From the NCBI RefSeq assembly GCF_014288115.1, contig NZ_JACOOK010000001.1:682001-746000 (forward strand): a stretch of 64,000 nucleotides of DNA, in the 5' to 3' direction. Below, piece by piece: positions 45,842 to 54,619 of the stretch. Within the stretch, counting starts at the first letter, position 1. Each line of letters opens with the position of its first letter. A model generated the notes under the pieces. That model searched no databases, had not been told where the DNA came from, and worked only from the letters and a program-made list of their open reading frames with translations. Position numbers and translations under genes: made by a program. The stretch comes from Alistipes_A hominis. GTDB lineage: Bacteria > Bacteroidota > Bacteroidia > Bacteroidales > Rikenellaceae.

Positions 45842-46616
45842 TCTTTCTACGCTGGGCATCGAAAAACCACCCCCATTTGTTGAAATACCGGATTATATTA
45901 CGTATGTGAATGAGCAGCATTCTCCGGTTTTTATACGAAGCCGCTTCATGCAGATGCACGATGGATGCTCCGGGGTAATACATCGTACGGTACTGAAGGT
46001 GCATCCTGCGCGACAAATCGATATCCTCGCCATACATAAAAAAACGTTCATCGAACAACCCGACTTTGCAGAGCGCTTCTACGCGCAAAAACATAAAACA
46101 ACCGGACAGAAAAGGAATATTCTTCTCTTTATCGTAATCGGAGAAACGTAATTCGAAACGTTCCCGACTCTTTTTAGCCCAACCGGTCGGCAAAAATCTG
46201 CGGAATATCAGATCGGCCGGGGTAGGCAACAGTTTGCAAAGATATTGCAACCGTCCGTCCGGATAGAAAACCTTGGGCATGATTTGTCCCACGTCTTCGT
46301 GAGCATCCATATAGCAGGCGAGGGATTCGATTGTTTCCGGCGCAAACCGAATGTCCGGATTCAGAACGACGTGGTATTTCGCACCGAGTTCCATCGCTTC
46401 CCGGATAGCGAGATTGTGAGCTCCGCCGTAACCGATATTGGCGTTGTGGATATACCGGATTTTCGAAGACCGTTTTTCCAAAATGCGCAGGGCATCGTTG
46501 CGGGAGTTGTCGATAATGTAAAGTTTATCGATAGAACTACGAAGGACGCAATCCAGCACGGCTCCCGCCTCCGGAAGCGAGGTATGGTATGTGACAACCG
46601 AAGCGGTAAGCATCAT
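45801..46616 (-). CDS. Glycosyltransferase family 2
   Basis: A 271-residue GT-A fold enzyme, probably adding a sugar of the surface polysaccharide repeat unit. The N-terminus shows ASVVTYHTS, IIDNS and the NIGYGGAHN and VLNPDI donor/metal-site segments typical of rhamnosyltransferase-like GT2 proteins; later come FLSGCFMFLR and FFMYGEDIDLSRR. ATG 46616 overlaps the gmhA stop (ATGA), so it is translationally coupled. It is the last gene of the polysaccharide operon. Donor and acceptor cannot be deduced. Confidence 0.85.
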   Translation of the reverse strand: MMLTASVVTYHTSLPEAGAVLDCVLRSSIDKLYIIDNSRNDALRILEKRSSKIRYIHNANIGYGGAHNLAIREAMELGAKYHVVLNPDIRFAPETIESLACYMDAHEDVGQIMPKVFYPDGRLQYLCKLLPTPADLIFRRFLPTGWAKKSRERFELRFSDYDKEKNIPFLSGCFMFLRVEALCKVGLFDERFFMYGEDIDLSRRMHLQYRTMYYPGASIVHLHEAASYKNRRMLLIHIRNIIRYFNKWGWFFDAQRRKINRRLLKDLNYNR

Positions 46617-47212
46617 TGATTCGGCTTTAAGTCGCCGAAAAGTTTTTCTTCGACGATACAACAGATGATATGTCCGATAAGAATATGCGATTCCTGTATC
46701 CGGGGAGTCTCGCCGGACGGCACTTTTATACATAAATCGCACATCGAATCCATTTCGCCGCCCGTAAATCCCGTAAGTCCTATCGTTTTTATTCCTTTTT
46801 GCCCGCACATGCGCAGAGCCTCCACGAGATTTGCCGAATTTCCGGATGTCGAAATGCCGATGAACACGTCTCCGGCAGATCCCTGGGCCTGTATTTGACG
46901 GGAGAATAATTTATCGTAGCCGTAATCGTTCCCGATGGCGGTGATGATCGACGTGTCGGTCGTCAACGCAATGGAAGCAATACCGGGCCGGTCAAAATAG
47001 AATTTGCTGACAAACTCTCCTGCGATATGCTGTGCATCGGCGGCGCTTCCGCCGTTACCGGCCAAGAGCGTTTTTTTCCCTTGTTCGTACGCATCCACGA
47101 TCATTTGGGCAGCGGCCGCAATGTTCCGCATCAGCCCCTTGTCCGATAAAATGGCCTGCTTGGTCGATATCGACGCCCGAATCTGATCCGCAATACACTG
47201 TTCAACATTCAT
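46613..47212 (-). CDS. gmhA: Sedoheptulose-7-phosphate isomerase
   Basis: GmhA converts sedoheptulose 7-phosphate into glycero-manno-heptose 7-phosphate, the entry step of heptose synthesis. The 199-residue SIS-domain protein shows LLAGNGGSAADAQHIAGEFVSKF (in overlapping parts, about 49-71), ISTSGNSANLVEAL and the C-terminal QE.HILIGH motif with its active-site residues. It lies between hddA and a GT2 in the polysaccharide operon, so the heptose is most likely used in that glycan. Confidence 0.92.
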   Translation of the reverse strand: MNVEQCIADQIRASISTKQAILSDKGLMRNIAAAAQMIVDAYEQGKKTLLAGNGGSAADAQHIAGEFVSKFYFDRPGIASIALTTDTSIITAIGNDYGYDKLFSRQIQAQGSAGDVFIGISTSGNSANLVEALRMCGQKGIKTIGLTGFTGGEMDSMCDLCIKVPSGETPRIQESHILIGHIICCIVEEKLFGDLKPNQ

Positions 47213-47225
47213 AATCCGCTATTTA

Positions 47226-48254
47226 TCAATGAAAAATTTTCCACCCGTGCGTTCCCCCTTCGCTGAATTGAAACTCGACGATATTGCCATCGAGCTGATT
47301 CAATGCCCGTTTCACCTGCAACCTTTTTGTAGGTTCCACCGCAAAGATTATAAATCCGCCGCCGCCGGCGCCCGAGACTTTACCGGTAATGGCTCCCGCT
47401 TGAACGGCCCGCTCCATCGCCTCTTCGATGACCGGATTACTGATGGCCGACGCCATTGCTTTTTTGTCTTCCCAGCCTTGTCCGAGGATTCTGGCGAAGG
47501 AAGAGATGTCCCCCTTAAGCAATGCTTCCTTCATGTTTATGGCATTTTGTTTAATGCGGTGCATGGCTTCGACAGCCCGATTATTACCTTGCGACGTGTT
47601 TTTTTTCTGTTCGTCGATAATCTCCGCGGAACTGCGGGAAGCTCCGGTATAATAGAGCAATATACTGGCTTCCAGTTCATCGACGATCCATTTCTTGATG
47701 CGTAACGGATTCACGATAACGTGGTCGTCTTTGAGAAACTCCATAAAGTTAAAACCTCCGAAGGTAGCAGCATATTGATCCTGTTTTCCTCCGCTCAATG
47801 CAAGATCTTTCCGTTCGATCTCATAGGCCAACCGGGCTATTTCATAATCGCCCAGGGGTAGATTGAGCCACTCGACAAAAGCTTTGACAATGGCGACTAC
47901 CATTGTGGACGAAGAACCGAGTCCGCTTCCGGGAGGCGCATCCGAATAAGTAGTGATACGGCACGACGGCGCCGGAACGCGGAAATCTTTCACAATTCGG
48001 TTATAGACCCCCTTATGCAGGTTCAGCGTTCCGTCGACGGGAAGTACCGGCAAAGATTCGAAAATTGCCGCCTGCCCGATGTCGGTTGCAATAATCTCGA
48101 TTTTGCCGTTCTGCGTCTCTTCGATCGTACAATGAGCATAAAGATTGATCGTCGCGTTAAGAATCAATCCTCCGTAGAGATCGCTATACGGCGATACGTC
48201 GCTGCCGCCGCCGGCTAAACCCAACCGCAGAGGCGCTTTACTTCGAATGATCAT
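47226..48254 (-). CDS. hddA: D-glycero-alpha-D-manno-heptose-7-phosphate kinase, GHMP family
   Basis: HddA phosphorylates heptose 7-phosphate at C1 on the route to GDP-heptose. The 342-residue GHMP kinase has the N-terminal APLRLGLAGGGSD segment characteristic of HddA, the ATP motif PPGSGLGSSSTMV at about 107-119, and the C-terminal GKVSGAGGGGF motif near 291-301. It is next to gmhA. The phosphatase (GmhB) and nucleotidyltransferase (HddC) that should complete the route are not in this locus. Confidence 0.9.
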   Translation of the reverse strand: MIIRSKAPLRLGLAGGGSDVSPYSDLYGGLILNATINLYAHCTIEETQNGKIEIIATDIGQAAIFESLPVLPVDGTLNLHKGVYNRIVKDFRVPAPSCRITTYSDAPPGSGLGSSSTMVVAIVKAFVEWLNLPLGDYEIARLAYEIERKDLALSGGKQDQYAATFGGFNFMEFLKDDHVIVNPLRIKKWIVDELEASILLYYTGASRSSAEIIDEQKKNTSQGNNRAVEAMHRIKQNAINMKEALLKGDISSFARILGQGWEDKKAMASAISNPVIEEAMERAVQAGAITGKVSGAGGGGFIIFAVEPTKRLQVKRALNQLDGNIVEFQFSEGGTHGWKIFH

Positions 48255-48271
48255 AGGAAACCTTAATTAGG

Positions 48272-49372
48272 TTACAGATAATTTAAAATGGATTTCGTCT
48301 GATATTTGGCACGAAACGATTGTGCTAAACGTATTTTGTCGGCAATCGTCACCGGACGCCGGTTTTCTAAAATCCGCACGTACCCTTCCGGCGTGTCGAC
48401 GATGCGGGTATGTTCCCCGAGCGGCAGGTAGAGATCGATCCCCTCCCATGCGACCGCGCTTCCCAATACGGGAGTGCCGAGCGCCAACGCTTCGACCACT
48501 TTGACTTTGATGCCGGCTCCGTGAAACAAAGGCGCGATCAGCCCTTGCGCTTCAGCGATATATCCGTACGGATTCTCTACGAACCCCAAATATTCGACCC
48601 GGTCGGTTTCGTCTATTTTTCGCCTGACGTCGGAAGGCATGTTGCCGCCGATAATTTTTATATTCAGGCGGGGCGTACGGGGAAACACCTCGTCGAGAAA
48701 CCACGTCAGCCCCTCTGTGTTTTCTTTTCGGCCCCAGGCGCCGTACATTACAAAATAGTCCTTGGGAACGATCGTCTTGTAATCGGTGCGCAGCAACAAT
48801 TCGTCGAAATACAACGATATGTGATGCGCCTTCACGCTGTAAATATTCCGAATGAGCGTTTCGTCCTTGGGGCTATGGCAAAATATCAGCGTCGCGGTTT
48901 TGTATAATAGTCTCTCGCTGAATTTTACGAACCTATTCTCAAGATAACCGAATATGTTTTTCTGCCTGGAAAATTTCTGGATCATCACGTCGTGCGTAAT
49001 GACTATTTTTCGAGAGTGTCCGGCAAATAGCGCATAGGCGAATACCTGTCCGAAATTGAAAATCAACGCGTCGTACCGATGCTTGTTTTTACGGATGTAA
49101 CGGACGACCGACCATTGAAAACGAGCCGTAAAGATCGGATGCAGAAATGGTAATTTTAAAGCATTGAACAACTTATCCTTTTTGTCGACAACGATACACT
49201 TCAGCATATTCGTATCGGGAACGGCTATCCCCTCCGCCTCGCTTCTGTTCTTGAAACAGATCAGATCGACCTCGTACCGACCACTCAAATCCTCGATTAA
49301 TTGCCGCGTATAATTCTGGCCCGCGGTCTTGCGGCTGGGAACAAATGCGGAAATCAGCAAGATTTTTTTCAT
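48272..49372 (-). CDS. Glycosyltransferase family 4
   Basis: A 366-residue GT-B fold protein. The N-terminal lobe begins KKILLISAFVPS with the acceptor-side loop; the C-terminal lobe carries IKIIGGNMP, a FVENPYGYIAEAQGLIAPLFHGAGIKVKVVEALALGTP region in which the conserved glutamate-containing motif binds the nucleotide-sugar. The start overlaps the end of the previous GT4 gene by 4 nt. It belongs to the surface polysaccharide operon; donor unknown. Confidence 0.85.
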   Translation of the reverse strand: MKKILLISAFVPSRKTAGQNYTRQLIEDLSGRYEVDLICFKNRSEAEGIAVPDTNMLKCIVVDKKDKLFNALKLPFLHPIFTARFQWSVVRYIRKNKHRYDALIFNFGQVFAYALFAGHSRKIVITHDVMIQKFSRQKNIFGYLENRFVKFSERLLYKTATLIFCHSPKDETLIRNIYSVKAHHISLYFDELLLRTDYKTIVPKDYFVMYGAWGRKENTEGLTWFLDEVFPRTPRLNIKIIGGNMPSDVRRKIDETDRVEYLGFVENPYGYIAEAQGLIAPLFHGAGIKVKVVEALALGTPVLGSAVAWEGIDLYLPLGEHTRIVDTPEGYVRILENRRPVTIADKIRLAQSFRAKYQTKSILNYL

Positions 49373-50448
49373 ATTTTCTCAAAGATCATTCTGAATAAAT
49401 GCCTCGAATGTTCCATGCTGTAATTTTGTTCGTAGATTTTTCGGCTTTCCTCGTTGAACCGCCTCTGCGGATACGGATAACCGTTGATCTTATCGATGAA
49501 TTCCCGAGCCGTATTGCACAGCCCTCCCACCCGATCGAAATCCAACGCGTATCCGGAAAAGGCTTCGGTGGTGCCGAAGATCGTTTTCCCGTACATCAGC
49601 GCCTCCGCCGTTTTGAGTTTCATCCCCGAACCTTCGAAAATGGGGGCGATTACGAAATCCGCGCGATAAAAATATTCGGAAACATCTTCCACGGTTCCTA
49701 TCACTTTGACGTTATCGCATTCCAAATCGTTTTTCAGCGTTTCGAACCCTTTGCCTATAATCAAGATCTCTGCGTTTACATGAGGAGCGACATGCTGAAC
49801 GAACCACCGGACACCGTACTCATTCGGGAAAAAAAGACTGCCGGCAAAAATTCCGCGAGGCTTTTGATCCCGGCGTTCGGTAAGTTTGTTGTAATCCAGC
49901 TTGTCATCGAATGTCACCGGCACCAAAAAATCGGCGGATCGTTTATATATCTTATGCAACAGGGCGCTGTCCCTTTCGCTCAGGGCGATAATCGTATCGC
50001 TGTATCGAATCGCCATCCATTCGTTGTAGGCAAATGCGAAAAAAGAGAGTACGTTTCCTATTTTTTTCAGCCGGCGCACCACGTCGTAACTGTATTTGAT
50101 TTCGACGTTATGAAAAAAAGTAACGATTTTGCAACCGGGATAACGCTTTTTAATAGCTTTGGCCAGCAATCCGTAATTCGAGCTATTTATAAAAACGTAA
50201 TCGGGGGCTTCGCGTGCCATTACGGCCAAAGCTTCCGTTTTCACGGACCGGGTCAACCCTACGGTATAACCTTGCAATGTCCAGCGCAATTTCTGCACAT
50301 TGGACAGGACACCCATTCGGAAATCTACACAGTACAAGTTATCCCGGAATAATTCGGTCAAAAGAATCCGGCTCTTATTCAAACCGATTCCGCCTCCGAA
50401 GTTATTTTCTGCCACCGGACTGATCAATAAGCATTTTTTCCCGTTCAT
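49369..50448 (-). CDS. Glycosyltransferase family 4
   Basis: A 359-residue GT-B protein similar in layout to its neighbour. N-terminal LLISPVAENNFGGGIG and C-terminal APIFEGSGMKLKTAEALMYGKT with the donor-binding glutamate are visible. ATG 50448 shares a base with the stop of the polymerase gene (TGATG); a further upstream in-frame TTG is less likely. It has the same orientation and spacing as the other polysaccharide genes. Confidence 0.85.
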   Translation of the reverse strand: MNGKKCLLISPVAENNFGGGIGLNKSRILLTELFRDNLYCVDFRMGVLSNVQKLRWTLQGYTVGLTRSVKTEALAVMAREAPDYVFINSSNYGLLAKAIKKRYPGCKIVTFFHNVEIKYSYDVVRRLKKIGNVLSFFAFAYNEWMAIRYSDTIIALSERDSALLHKIYKRSADFLVPVTFDDKLDYNKLTERRDQKPRGIFAGSLFFPNEYGVRWFVQHVAPHVNAEILIIGKGFETLKNDLECDNVKVIGTVEDVSEYFYRADFVIAPIFEGSGMKLKTAEALMYGKTIFGTTEAFSGYALDFDRVGGLCNTAREFIDKINGYPYPQRRFNEESRKIYEQNYSMEHSRHLFRMIFEKI

Positions 50449-51620
50449 CAATTTGAATTTAGGAGTTGGTCTTTGTATCTATCCATTATATACATGCGTT
50501 CCGGATAATTGCTTCCCGTCAGAAGGACATTGTCGTATCGATACAAAATATTGTTCGAACAGATCGATACCCGGATCAAAGAGTAGATCATGATTCCTCC
50601 GACGAACAGCATCCTGTTCGATTTTAATGTAAAACACCGCGCAACGGCCGGCCACAGCACCAGGTAGGAGAGTAAAAACAAGAGACCTATCCGATCCACG
50701 AGGATCGTTATTTCGCTCATCCATAAGTTTATAAACAAATAAACCAGGAACATGTTCAAGAAAACGGCATGTTCGCGGGTATTGAGTTTTTTATAAAAAA
50801 GAACGACCAGTACGAAGGTCAGCGTCCTCTCGAGGTAACCGATCGAAATGCCTCTTGCCTGCGCGTACAAATCCGAATTGAGATAAGCCCCGGTCAACGC
50901 CGCGTATTTTCCCCCGAGAAACCTCCCGCCTTCCGAAATCAAAGGGGCCATGTAAGCGATCTGCGAAAGGTAAAGGAGATTGCCGACGACAAATACGACG
51001 ATGAAACACTGCCGGGGCAATGTCCGGGGCACAAAATACAGCGGGAACAAGAACAGGGTGCTGGAATGGAACATGAAAGCCAGCGTCATTAAAAGCAAAT
51101 AAGGGAGAAACCGCCTTTGCTGAATGTACTTTACGGAAAGCAGGAAAAGCCCGATACTTTTCATATTTCTCAAAATATCCAACTCCGCCCCTAAATACAA
51201 AGCAATAAAAATCAAGAAACTGAATGCGTAATTCGAGGAATGCCGTTTGAAAAAAACATGTAAAATGGAGACGTCTATGACAACGCATACGAGTATAAAA
51301 AAATGATAATTCGACGATATGAGTTTTACGACGGACATGAACGTTACAAACCCGCCCTCGAATGTCCCGATATCGTAATTATTCAGATAGCCCCTGCTAA
51401 AAAGAGGAACGATTTCCTGGTACGCCGGATAATAATTCACCCAATCCCAACCGACGAATCCCCTGAAACCGAAAAACAGAACGAACAGCGCGCAACAACA
51501 GATCCGAACACATTGTCGAATCTTCCGGTTATTGTCATAGTTATACTCTACGACTGTCAGTAGAATAAACAACGACAACAAGAGAAGGTACGGAACGGAA
51601 TAAGTATAGCTGTAAAGCAT
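50448..51620 (-). CDS. EpsG/Wzy-type polysaccharide polymerase
   Basis: A 390-residue membrane protein with about ten to eleven hydrophobic segments. The segment GFRGFVGWDWVNYYPAYQ (about 51-68) after the second membrane helix is the signature of EpsG-type polymerases, which join lipid-linked repeat units in the periplasm. A flippase is encoded upstream in the same operon, completing a Wzx/Wzy-dependent export route. It is clearly AT-richer than the core genome. Confidence 0.82.
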   Translation of the reverse strand: MLYSYTYSVPYLLLLSLFILLTVVEYNYDNNRKIRQCVRICCCALFVLFFGFRGFVGWDWVNYYPAYQEIVPLFSRGYLNNYDIGTFEGGFVTFMSVVKLISSNYHFFILVCVVIDVSILHVFFKRHSSNYAFSFLIFIALYLGAELDILRNMKSIGLFLLSVKYIQQRRFLPYLLLMTLAFMFHSSTLFLFPLYFVPRTLPRQCFIVVFVVGNLLYLSQIAYMAPLISEGGRFLGGKYAALTGAYLNSDLYAQARGISIGYLERTLTFVLVVLFYKKLNTREHAVFLNMFLVYLFINLWMSEITILVDRIGLLFLLSYLVLWPAVARCFTLKSNRMLFVGGIMIYSLIRVSICSNNILYRYDNVLLTGSNYPERMYIMDRYKDQLLNSN

Positions 51621-51647
51621 TCTCGGGGAGTAAGCCGGACGGTCGTT

Positions 51648-52553
51648 CTATGATCTTTCGGGCCGGACCGCATCGTACAGTCGATAACCGTCTCTGATCG
51701 CTTTTCGTTTTATTTCTTTTTCGTGGGGCGTGGAACGGTAAACGGATTTGATGCAAGGTATGAGTAAATAATACAATTTACTCAGAAAAAAATGTATCCC
51801 GGTATAATGCTTAAGCGTGAAGTAGATCCTGTTACGCGTGTCGTAATAGAGCGTAAAATCGCTTTTCTTTCCGCCCGTAGAAGTGCTTTCCTTATGTTGA
51901 AGGAAAGACTCCGGCACATACAATACGTTGTGTCCGCGCCGAAGGGCCCTATACACGAAATCCGTATCGTCGTAGTAAACGAAGTAAGCCTCGTCCATAT
52001 ATCCGATCTCTTCGAATAATTCTTTGCGGATAAGCATAAAACAGGTAGGCGCATAGTCTACGAACCTGCTTTTGTCGAACTGTCCTTTATCTTCCTGGTA
52101 AATGCCGTAATGAAGCGACGAACAGGCGAAATAAGTGTAACACCCTCCGGCATACCAAATTTTATTCGTCCCGTGAAAATGAATTTTGGGTACCGCCATC
52201 CATGCCTTCCCGCTCTCCATCGCACGCACCAGACACTCTATGGTATCCGGAACCAACACGATATCGTTGTTGGACAACAACACCCTATCGCAGCCGTCCC
52301 TCAATGCGGCTTTAATGCCGATATTGTTTCCTTTGGCTACTCCGTAATTCTCTTCATTCTCGATCACGACGGTTTCGAACCGGGCGGAGGCACAAAGTTT
52401 CCGCGCGACGGCAAGCGAATCGTCCGGGGATTTATTATCGACGATATACAGGATAAAATTGGTGTATCTCTGCGTCCCCAGCGTCTCGAAAAACTCGGGC
52501 AATACGCCGGCGCTGTTGTACAAAACAGTCACTATGCCAATTCTGGGAGTCAT
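51648..52553 (-). CDS. Glycosyltransferase family 2
   Basis: A 301-residue GT-A enzyme. It opens with IGIVTVLYNSAGVLPEF, then VDNKSPDDS and ENYGVAKGNNIGI, and has the acidic donor site VLLSNNDIVL; YFVYYDDTDFVYRA near 196-209 is the typical later motif. It belongs to the rhamnosyltransferase-like group in COG1216 but the sugar is not predictable. It lies between the epimerase and the polymerase genes, 8 nt from the former. Confidence 0.87.
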   Translation of the reverse strand: MTPRIGIVTVLYNSAGVLPEFFETLGTQRYTNFILYIVDNKSPDDSLAVARKLCASARFETVVIENEENYGVAKGNNIGIKAALRDGCDRVLLSNNDIVLVPDTIECLVRAMESGKAWMAVPKIHFHGTNKIWYAGGCYTYFACSSLHYGIYQEDKGQFDKSRFVDYAPTCFMLIRKELFEEIGYMDEAYFVYYDDTDFVYRALRRGHNVLYVPESFLQHKESTSTGGKKSDFTLYYDTRNRIYFTLKHYTGIHFFLSKLYYLLIPCIKSVYRSTPHEKEIKRKAIRDGYRLYDAVRPERS

Positions 52554-52561
52554 CGTTCCGC

Positions 52562-53695
52562 CTATTTATAAAGTCCTTTCGTTTTCATCTCTTCGATGGA
52601 GTCTTCGTACCGGTCTTTCTGGATATCCTGGGTATTCACCCAATCGGTAAATTGCCGAATCCCCCTGTCGAAACTCCACCGGGGTTCGAAACCGAGTTTC
52701 GTTTTGATTTTCGTCAGATCGGCGTAATTGTGGCGGATATCCCCGAGACGATAGTTCCCGCTGACCGTCACAGGGACTTCGATCCCGTATTTTTCGATCA
52801 GCGTCTCGGCGACGGTCAGCACGTCCGTCGCGACGCCCGTACCTACGTTGAAGGATTCTCCGTCGGCCTGTTCCTTTTCGAGTCCCGCTATCGTTGCGTC
52901 TACGACATCTTCTATGTACACGAAGTCCCGGCTCTCTTTTCCGTCCTCGAAAACATTGATTCCGTTTTTGTTTTTAATCCGGGTCGAAAAAATAGAGAGA
53001 ATCCCCGTGTACGGGTTGCTGAGCGACTGCCCCGGCCCATAAACGTTCTGATACCGGAAAGCGACGGGCGCGATGCCGAGCGTCGGACATACGGTCATTA
53101 CCAGTTGTTCCTGGACATGTTTGGTGATTCCGTACACGGACGTCGGATGTATCAGCGAATCTTCGGTAGTTCCGACCAAGGTCAACGGGGCCGGTTCACC
53201 GGGATATTTACATTCGAAATCGCCCTGCGACATGTATTCCTCCGTACGGGACAGCGGGTAAACATAACCGTAGGTTCGGCTGAGGTATCTGCCCTCCCCG
53301 TAAATGGCGCGCGACGAAGCGACGACCACTTTTCGTACCCGATGTTTCGAATTGGTCAATATATCCAACATCAACGAGGTCCCGCCGATATTGGTCTCGG
53401 TATATTTCTGAATTTCGTACATACTTTGTCCCGTCCCGGTTTCCGCCGCCAAATGGACGATCGCATCCTGATCCTTCAAGGCTTTTTCCCAATCTTCCCT
53501 GACGGTCACGTCCCCGTGAACGAATCTGACCTTATTTTTAATACTGCCGTAAAGGGGAGATCTGTCCGGATCGTCCCCGTGAATCTGAGCAGCGAGGCTA
53601 TCGAGCACCGTGACTTGATAGCCGCGTTTTAAAAGTTTGAGCGCGAGATTCGAACCGATAAAGCCTGCGCCTCCGGTAATAAGTATGTTTTTCAT
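52562..53695 (-). CDS. NAD-dependent nucleotide-sugar epimerase, dTDP-L-rhamnose 4-epimerase-like
   Basis: A 377-residue extended SDR protein. The NAD motif is GGAGFIGSN at 8-16, the active site has the YGITK tetrad segment, and VVASSRAIYGEG replaces the usual SS.A.YG. AETGTGQSMYEIQKYTETN and the long insertion after IYGEGRY are shared with the dTDP-L-rhamnose 4-epimerase group rather than ordinary GalE. It would change a nucleotide-sugar at C4 for the repeat unit; with rhamnose as substrate the product is 6-deoxy-L-talose. No rmlABCD genes are in the window, so substrate assignment is an inference. Confidence 0.75.
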   Translation of the reverse strand: MKNILITGGAGFIGSNLALKLLKRGYQVTVLDSLAAQIHGDDPDRSPLYGSIKNKVRFVHGDVTVREDWEKALKDQDAIVHLAAETGTGQSMYEIQKYTETNIGGTSLMLDILTNSKHRVRKVVVASSRAIYGEGRYLSRTYGYVYPLSRTEEYMSQGDFECKYPGEPAPLTLVGTTEDSLIHPTSVYGITKHVQEQLVMTVCPTLGIAPVAFRYQNVYGPGQSLSNPYTGILSIFSTRIKNKNGINVFEDGKESRDFVYIEDVVDATIAGLEKEQADGESFNVGTGVATDVLTVAETLIEKYGIEVPVTVSGNYRLGDIRHNYADLTKIKTKLGFEPRWSFDRGIRQFTDWVNTQDIQKDRYEDSIEEMKTKGLYK

Positions 53696-53731
53696 GATGT
53701 ATGGATTATTGTCGGAAAATATGCAACGACC

Positions 53732-53893
53732 TTACGCCTCCTGCCGGCAGCGTATCAGGCCGTCCGTATGCTCGGGATCCGCCTGTTTATCCAGATCGTT
53801 AAGCGACACGATGAATCATCCGTGCGATTCGATAAAATCCCCTGCGGCGTTCGTTCGACGCCACTTTTTCCGGGAAAAATCGTAAAAAAGATT
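53732..53893 (-). pseudogene. Possible decayed reading frame between epimerase and acetyltransferase genes
   Basis: In this 215-nt gap one minus-strand frame reads FYDFSRKKWRRTNAAGDF, IESHG, then TGA (53816-53818), then FIVSLNDLDKQADPEHTDG and on to a TAA at 53732-53734. Codon use looks like coding DNA, and replacing TGA by TGG would join both parts, but there is no ATG and I recognise no family. It may be the remnant of a deleted operon gene. Confidence 0.2.
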
Positions 53894-53910
53894 TCAATCG
53901 ACAGCGTCTT

Positions 53911-54609
53911 TTACCTCTGAGAGAACGTGCCGTCCGCATAACTTTCAATAAATATATCTATGTTTTCAAAATCCGCATAGTGCTCCCTGAGCCATTCCAT
54001 ATCTTTATTCCACCATTCGATCTGCAACAGCGCCTTGATCTGAGTATCCGTAAATCGATAGCGAATATGTCGCGCGGGCACGCCTGCGACGATTTCATAC
54101 GGAGCCACATCTTTCAATACGACAGCGCCCGCTCCGATAATAGCGCCGTCGCCGACCGTCACTCCCGATACGATTGTTGCCCCCCGGCCAATCCAGACGT
54201 CGTGTCCGATCTTGCAGTTGTACCGCCCGGACGCTTTTTTGAACGGATGATACTTCTCCGGCCCGGCATGGAAGGTAAAATTCACAAAATGATTAATATT
54301 CATATAAAATGCAGGATAGGTAGTCACCCATACGGAGGAAGGATGTCCCCCTGGCCCAATTGCAACGTCATTAGCAATACTACAATATCGTCCGATATAC
54401 GAATCTTCAATTACGCAACGCCTAGACACGTAAGTCCCTAATCCTAAATGTGATCCTCTAAGGGAACAACCGGAGCCGATGAGATGATAGCCTTCATAAA
54501 TGCAATCGTACGCCTCAACTCGTTGGCCGAAAGTAATATGGTATTTCCGACCGATATACCATTTGACGAATCCCCATTTGATACGACTCAATAATGCTCT
54601 TAAAATCAT
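53911..54609 (-). CDS. Hexapeptide-repeat O-acetyltransferase, CatB/VatD-like
   Basis: A 232-residue left-handed beta-helix acyltransferase. Imperfect hexapeptides run from about 45 to 175; the insertion with HPSSVWVTTYPAFY and the DVWIGRGATIVSGVTVGDGAIIGAGAVV block are typical of xenobiotic/polysaccharide acetyltransferases of the CatB group, followed by the PYEIVAGVPAR motif that contacts the cofactor. In this operon it most likely acetylates a sugar of the repeat unit. Confidence 0.82.
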   Translation of the reverse strand: MILRALLSRIKWGFVKWYIGRKYHITFGQRVEAYDCIYEGYHLIGSGCSLRGSHLGLGTYVSRRCVIEDSYIGRYCSIANDVAIGPGGHPSSVWVTTYPAFYMNINHFVNFTFHAGPEKYHPFKKASGRYNCKIGHDVWIGRGATIVSGVTVGDGAIIGAGAVVLKDVAPYEIVAGVPARHIRYRFTDTQIKALLQIEWWNKDMEWLREHYADFENIDIFIESYADGTFSQR

Positions 54610-54619
54610 ATAAAAGTAT

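Noticed and set aside
53637..53885. 82-codon plus-strand frame over the epimerase start
   Set aside because: It overlaps the N-terminus of a certain gene in antisense and shows no family features.
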